8,444 bases of DNA, from contig USCP01000081.1 of NCBI GenBank assembly GCA_900553245.1, forward strand, positions 1 to 8,444, given 5' to 3'. Within the stretch, counting starts at the first letter, position 1. Each line of letters opens with the position of its first letter. A program made the translations under genes and the position numbers. Source of the stretch: an uncultured Peptococcaceae bacterium. GTDB taxonomy: Bacteria; Bacillota; Peptococcia; Peptococcales; Peptococcaceae. Positions 6,791-8,444 of the stretch are shown here, in pieces. The notes beneath the pieces were generated by a model, which did no database searches, had not been told where the DNA came from, and was given only the letters and a program-made list of their open reading frames with translations.

Positions 6791-6807
6791 AGTAAAGAAA
6801 TTGTAAA
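6791..6807 (-). promoter_or_regulatory. Candidate Pho-box pair (distal)
   Basis: On the - strand TTTACA (6802-6807), five bases, then TTTACT (6791-6796), again an 11-base period and almost the same pair as the proximal site. Its first base is 99 bases (nine periods of 11) from the first base of the proximal pair. It could be an upstream activation site for pstS, but a regulatory role is inferred only. Confidence 0.45.
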
Positions 6808-6816
6808 GCCTGTGTG

Positions 6817-6884
6817 ATTAAATGAAAAATCTCAGTACAATAAATCTATATCAACTTTGAGCTGTACTCGTTATATCATTTAAT
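6817..6884. repeat. Nested inverted repeats in the divergent intergenic region
   Basis: Outer arms ATTAAATGA (6817-6825) and TCATTTAAT (6876-6884) are perfect complements. Inside them AGTACA (6834-6839) and TGTACT (6863-6868) are also complements, with nearly symmetric gaps of eight and seven bases. The central 23 bases are unpaired and AT-rich. No T-tract follows, so it is not a terminator. It may be a pair of operator half-sites or a long imperfect dyad. Confidence 0.5.
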
Positions 6885-7048
6885 GACCTCTATTCTTATG
6901 CACAGACACACCCCCTGAACACAAAATATCCTCAACGCACCCCATCCCTTGAAGTTTCTTTTTCTATGCAAAAATACTGTTACATCGCAAGATTTCTTAA
7001 AACCGCCCCCATAAAATTTGCTATCATACCCAAAGAAAGGAGGTTCCT

Positions 7049-7900
7049 ATGTCCGAAGAAACCATTATAAAAATTGAATCGGTGATTGATTACATCGAAA
7101 CCCATTTAAATGAAAAACTCACCCTTGATACCATCGCCGCTGCCATCCACTATTCCAAATATCATCTCAGCCGCCTTTTTGTCGACACCGTTGGCCTCCA
7201 CATAAACGAGTACATCAAGCGTCGACAACTCACAGAAGCTGCCAAGCTTTTGATTTTTTCCGAAAAGCCCATTATTGACATCGCCTTGCTCTGTGGCTAT
7301 CAAAGTCAGCAAGCCTTCAGTAGCGCATTCAAAAGCATGTACAAAGCCCCACCGGCAGAATATCGTGCCACTCACAGCTTCTATCCCTTACAACTCCGCT
7401 TCACCCTTGAAAAAAACTATTCACACCCTCTCTTTTCCATCGATCATATTCGTTTAGCCAACGAAACAGATATTCCCGCATGGATGAATTTAATGCACTT
7501 GGTCATTGATGGCTATCCTGAGATGAACGAGGAGGACTATCTCACGCAACTAAAAATTGGCATTAGCGAGCAACGCGCCTTGGTTCTGAAAGACGATGCC
7601 TTACTCATTGGCGCCATGCTCTTTAACCGCCATACAGAAAGCATTGACTACTGGGGCGTGCATCCCCAATACCGCAACGCAGGTATTCACAAACTCTTTA
7701 TTGACGCCCTCCTGCACACCTATCTGCCCAATCAAGACCTCAGTATGACCACCTACCGCGCCGGTGATAAGGCCGATACCGGTCATCGCGCCCTCCTCTA
7801 TACGTTAGGCTTTGCAGAACGCGAGCTTCTCGTTGAATACGGCTATCCAACGCAAAAGTTCGTTCTCTCATCGAAGCAAGAGGGCAATGCCCATGACTAA
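7049..7900 (+). CDS. AraC-type HTH / GNAT acetyltransferase fusion protein
   Basis: This 283-residue protein has two parts. Residues 1-107 form an AraC/XylS DNA-binding domain with two helix-turn-helix units: LTLDTIAAAIHYSKYHLSRL at 25-43 and IIDIALLCGYQSQQAFSSAF at 75-94, followed by the family-typical PPAEYR (101-106). Residues about 130-275 resemble a GNAT N-acetyltransferase: the strand ALLIGAML (184-191), then YWGVHPQYRNAGIHKLF (201-217) holding the acetyl-CoA loop in the form RNAGIH, and near the end LLYTLGFAERELLVEYG (249-265). The last position of the Q/RxxGxG/A loop is His214 rather than Gly or Ala. AraC regulators usually carry a ligand domain N-terminal to the HTH, so a C-terminal enzyme-like domain stands out. 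It overlaps the MATE gene by eight bases, which suggests that it regulates or works with the exporter. The acetylation substrate is unknown. Confidence 0.88.
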   Translation: MSEETIIKIESVIDYIETHLNEKLTLDTIAAAIHYSKYHLSRLFVDTVGLHINEYIKRRQLTEAAKLLIFSEKPIIDIALLCGYQSQQAFSSAFKSMYKAPPAEYRATHSFYPLQLRFTLEKNYSHPLFSIDHIRLANETDIPAWMNLMHLVIDGYPEMNEEDYLTQLKIGISEQRALVLKDDALLIGAMLFNRHTESIDYWGVHPQYRNAGIHKLFIDALLHTYLPNQDLSMTTYRAGDKADTGHRALLYTLGFAERELLVEYGYPTQKFVLSSKQEGNAHD

Positions 7901-8444
7901 TCATCCACTCGCTCAAAACTGGCGCACCGCCACGTTCATACGCTTTGCCGCACCAACCATTTTTATGATGCTCTTTATGGGCCTTTATACCATTGTCGAT
8001 ATTCTTTTTGTCGCACGTTTTGTCGGCACCGATGCCCTATCGGCGATTAACATCATTTGTCCCGTCACCAATCTCATTGTTGGGCTCGGCACCATGCTCG
8101 CCGCCGGCGGCAATGCCATTCTCTCACGCAAAATGGGCGCCGGAAGACACCAAGAAGCCAAAGAAGACTTTACCCTACTCATTCTCTCGGGCGCCTTGAT
8201 TGGCGTTCTTCTTTTGGTCCTCGGCACCCTATCGATGACACCCCTTCTGCAATTCCTTGGCGCAAGCCCTCGCCTTTGGCCCTATGCCCAAGACTATCTC
8301 TTTTTCATCCTACTCTTTGCCCCTGCAAATATGCTACAAACCCTCTTTGCTAGCCTTTTTATCACCGCTGGAAAGCCAAATCTTGGCGCCTGTCTATCGG
8401 TTGCCGCCGGCATCACCAACATCATTCTCGACTATCTATTCATC
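7893..8444 (+). CDS. MATE family efflux transporter, N-terminal part (partial)
   Basis: ATG at 7893 opens a frame that runs without a stop for 184 codons to the window edge, about 40% of a normal MATE protein of roughly 450 residues. After a short leader (MTNHPLAQNWRTATFIRF) come the first transmembrane segment with IFMMLFMGLYTIVDILFV and the MATE hallmark ARFVGTDALSAINI, followed by GLGTMLAAGGNAILSRKMGAG. Further hydrophobic segments follow, and the visible end carries AGKPNLGACLS and NIILDYLFI. These match the MepA/NorM-like family, Na+- or H+-driven exporters of cationic drugs in the inner membrane. The start overlaps the AraC-GNAT gene by eight bases, with AGAGGG just upstream, so the two are probably translated from one message. 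The substrate cannot be predicted. Confidence 0.92.
   Translation, partial: MTNHPLAQNWRTATFIRFAAPTIFMMLFMGLYTIVDILFVARFVGTDALSAINIICPVTNLIVGLGTMLAAGGNAILSRKMGAGRHQEAKEDFTLLILSGALIGVLLLVLGTLSMTPLLQFLGASPRLWPYAQDYLFFILLFAPANMLQTLFASLFITAGKPNLGACLSVAAGITNIILDYLFI

Larger units (their letters stand above)
6728..7048. other. Gene-free part of the divergent intergenic region
   Basis: No reading frame here looks coding on either strand. Apart from the distal Pho-box pair and the nested inverted repeats, the stretch holds a C- and A-rich segment at about 6900-6950 with nothing recognisable, and the leader of the AraC-GNAT gene. The ribosome site AAAGGAGG at 7036-7043 precedes that gene's ATG by five bases. 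A weak + strand promoter, TTGAGC (6857-6862) with TTTAAT (6879-6884) at 16 bases, is possible but poorly supported. No riboswitch or tRNA fold was recognised. Confidence 0.5.

Noticed and set aside
6605..7048. CRISPR array, tRNA, insertion sequence or riboswitch in the intergenic region
   Set aside because: No regular direct repeats with spacers, no cloverleaf, no transposase fragments and no recognisable aptamer core were seen.
7883..7893. Small palindrome GGGCA-A-TGCCC at the AraC-GNAT/MATE overlap as a terminator or attenuator
   Set aside because: A one-base loop cannot form a stable hairpin as written, there is no T-tract, and the bases are within coding sequence.
7985..8227. An 80-codon - strand open frame and two other + frames at the right end
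   Set aside because: They overlap the MATE frame, which carries clear family motifs and stays open to the window edge.

Overview
The window reads as a chromosomal segment of a Bacillota (Firmicutes) bacterium, probably a clostridial or related lineage. The reasons are strong AGGAGG-type ribosome binding sites, several GTG starts, a lipoprotein PstS, and Bacillus-like TT(A/T)ACA repeats in front of the phosphate operon. Base composition is intermediate. The + strand carries more C than G almost throughout, whichever strand is coding, which suggests that the - strand is the leading strand. The genus cannot be fixed from the sequence alone.

Layout. Positions 1-98 (+) hold the last 31 codons of a DJ-1/PfpI-family protein. 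A strong hairpin terminator at 119-164 serves both this gene and the convergent operon. From 6604 down to 167 (-) lies one tightly packed seven-gene phosphate operon: pstS, pstC, pstA, pstB, phoU, an OmpR/PhoB-type response regulator and a PhoR-type sensor kinase. The genes overlap or are at most 22 bases apart, and no terminator is visible between them. A 444-base divergent intergenic region (6605-7048) carries candidate Pho boxes, a -10 element and two sets of inverted repeats. On the right (+) are an AraC-type DNA-binding/GNAT acetyltransferase fusion (7049-7900) and, overlapping its end, a MATE-family efflux transporter cut by the window edge (7893-8444).

How it works together. PstS captures phosphate outside the membrane, PstC and PstA form the channel, and PstB powers import. 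PhoU couples transporter activity to the PhoR kinase, and the response regulator probably activates the operon through the 11-base-spaced TTTACA/TTAACA repeats upstream of pstS. Putting the two-component genes last in the same transcript would make the circuit autoregulatory. The AraC-GNAT/MATE pair looks like a separate detoxification or export module.

The most notable observation is that PstS is circularly permuted. The half with the RxxGSGT phosphate-binding loop comes first, directly after the lipoprotein signal, and the half with the GSSSVYPL loop comes last. I recall similar permuted sequences from clostridial genomes but could not check.
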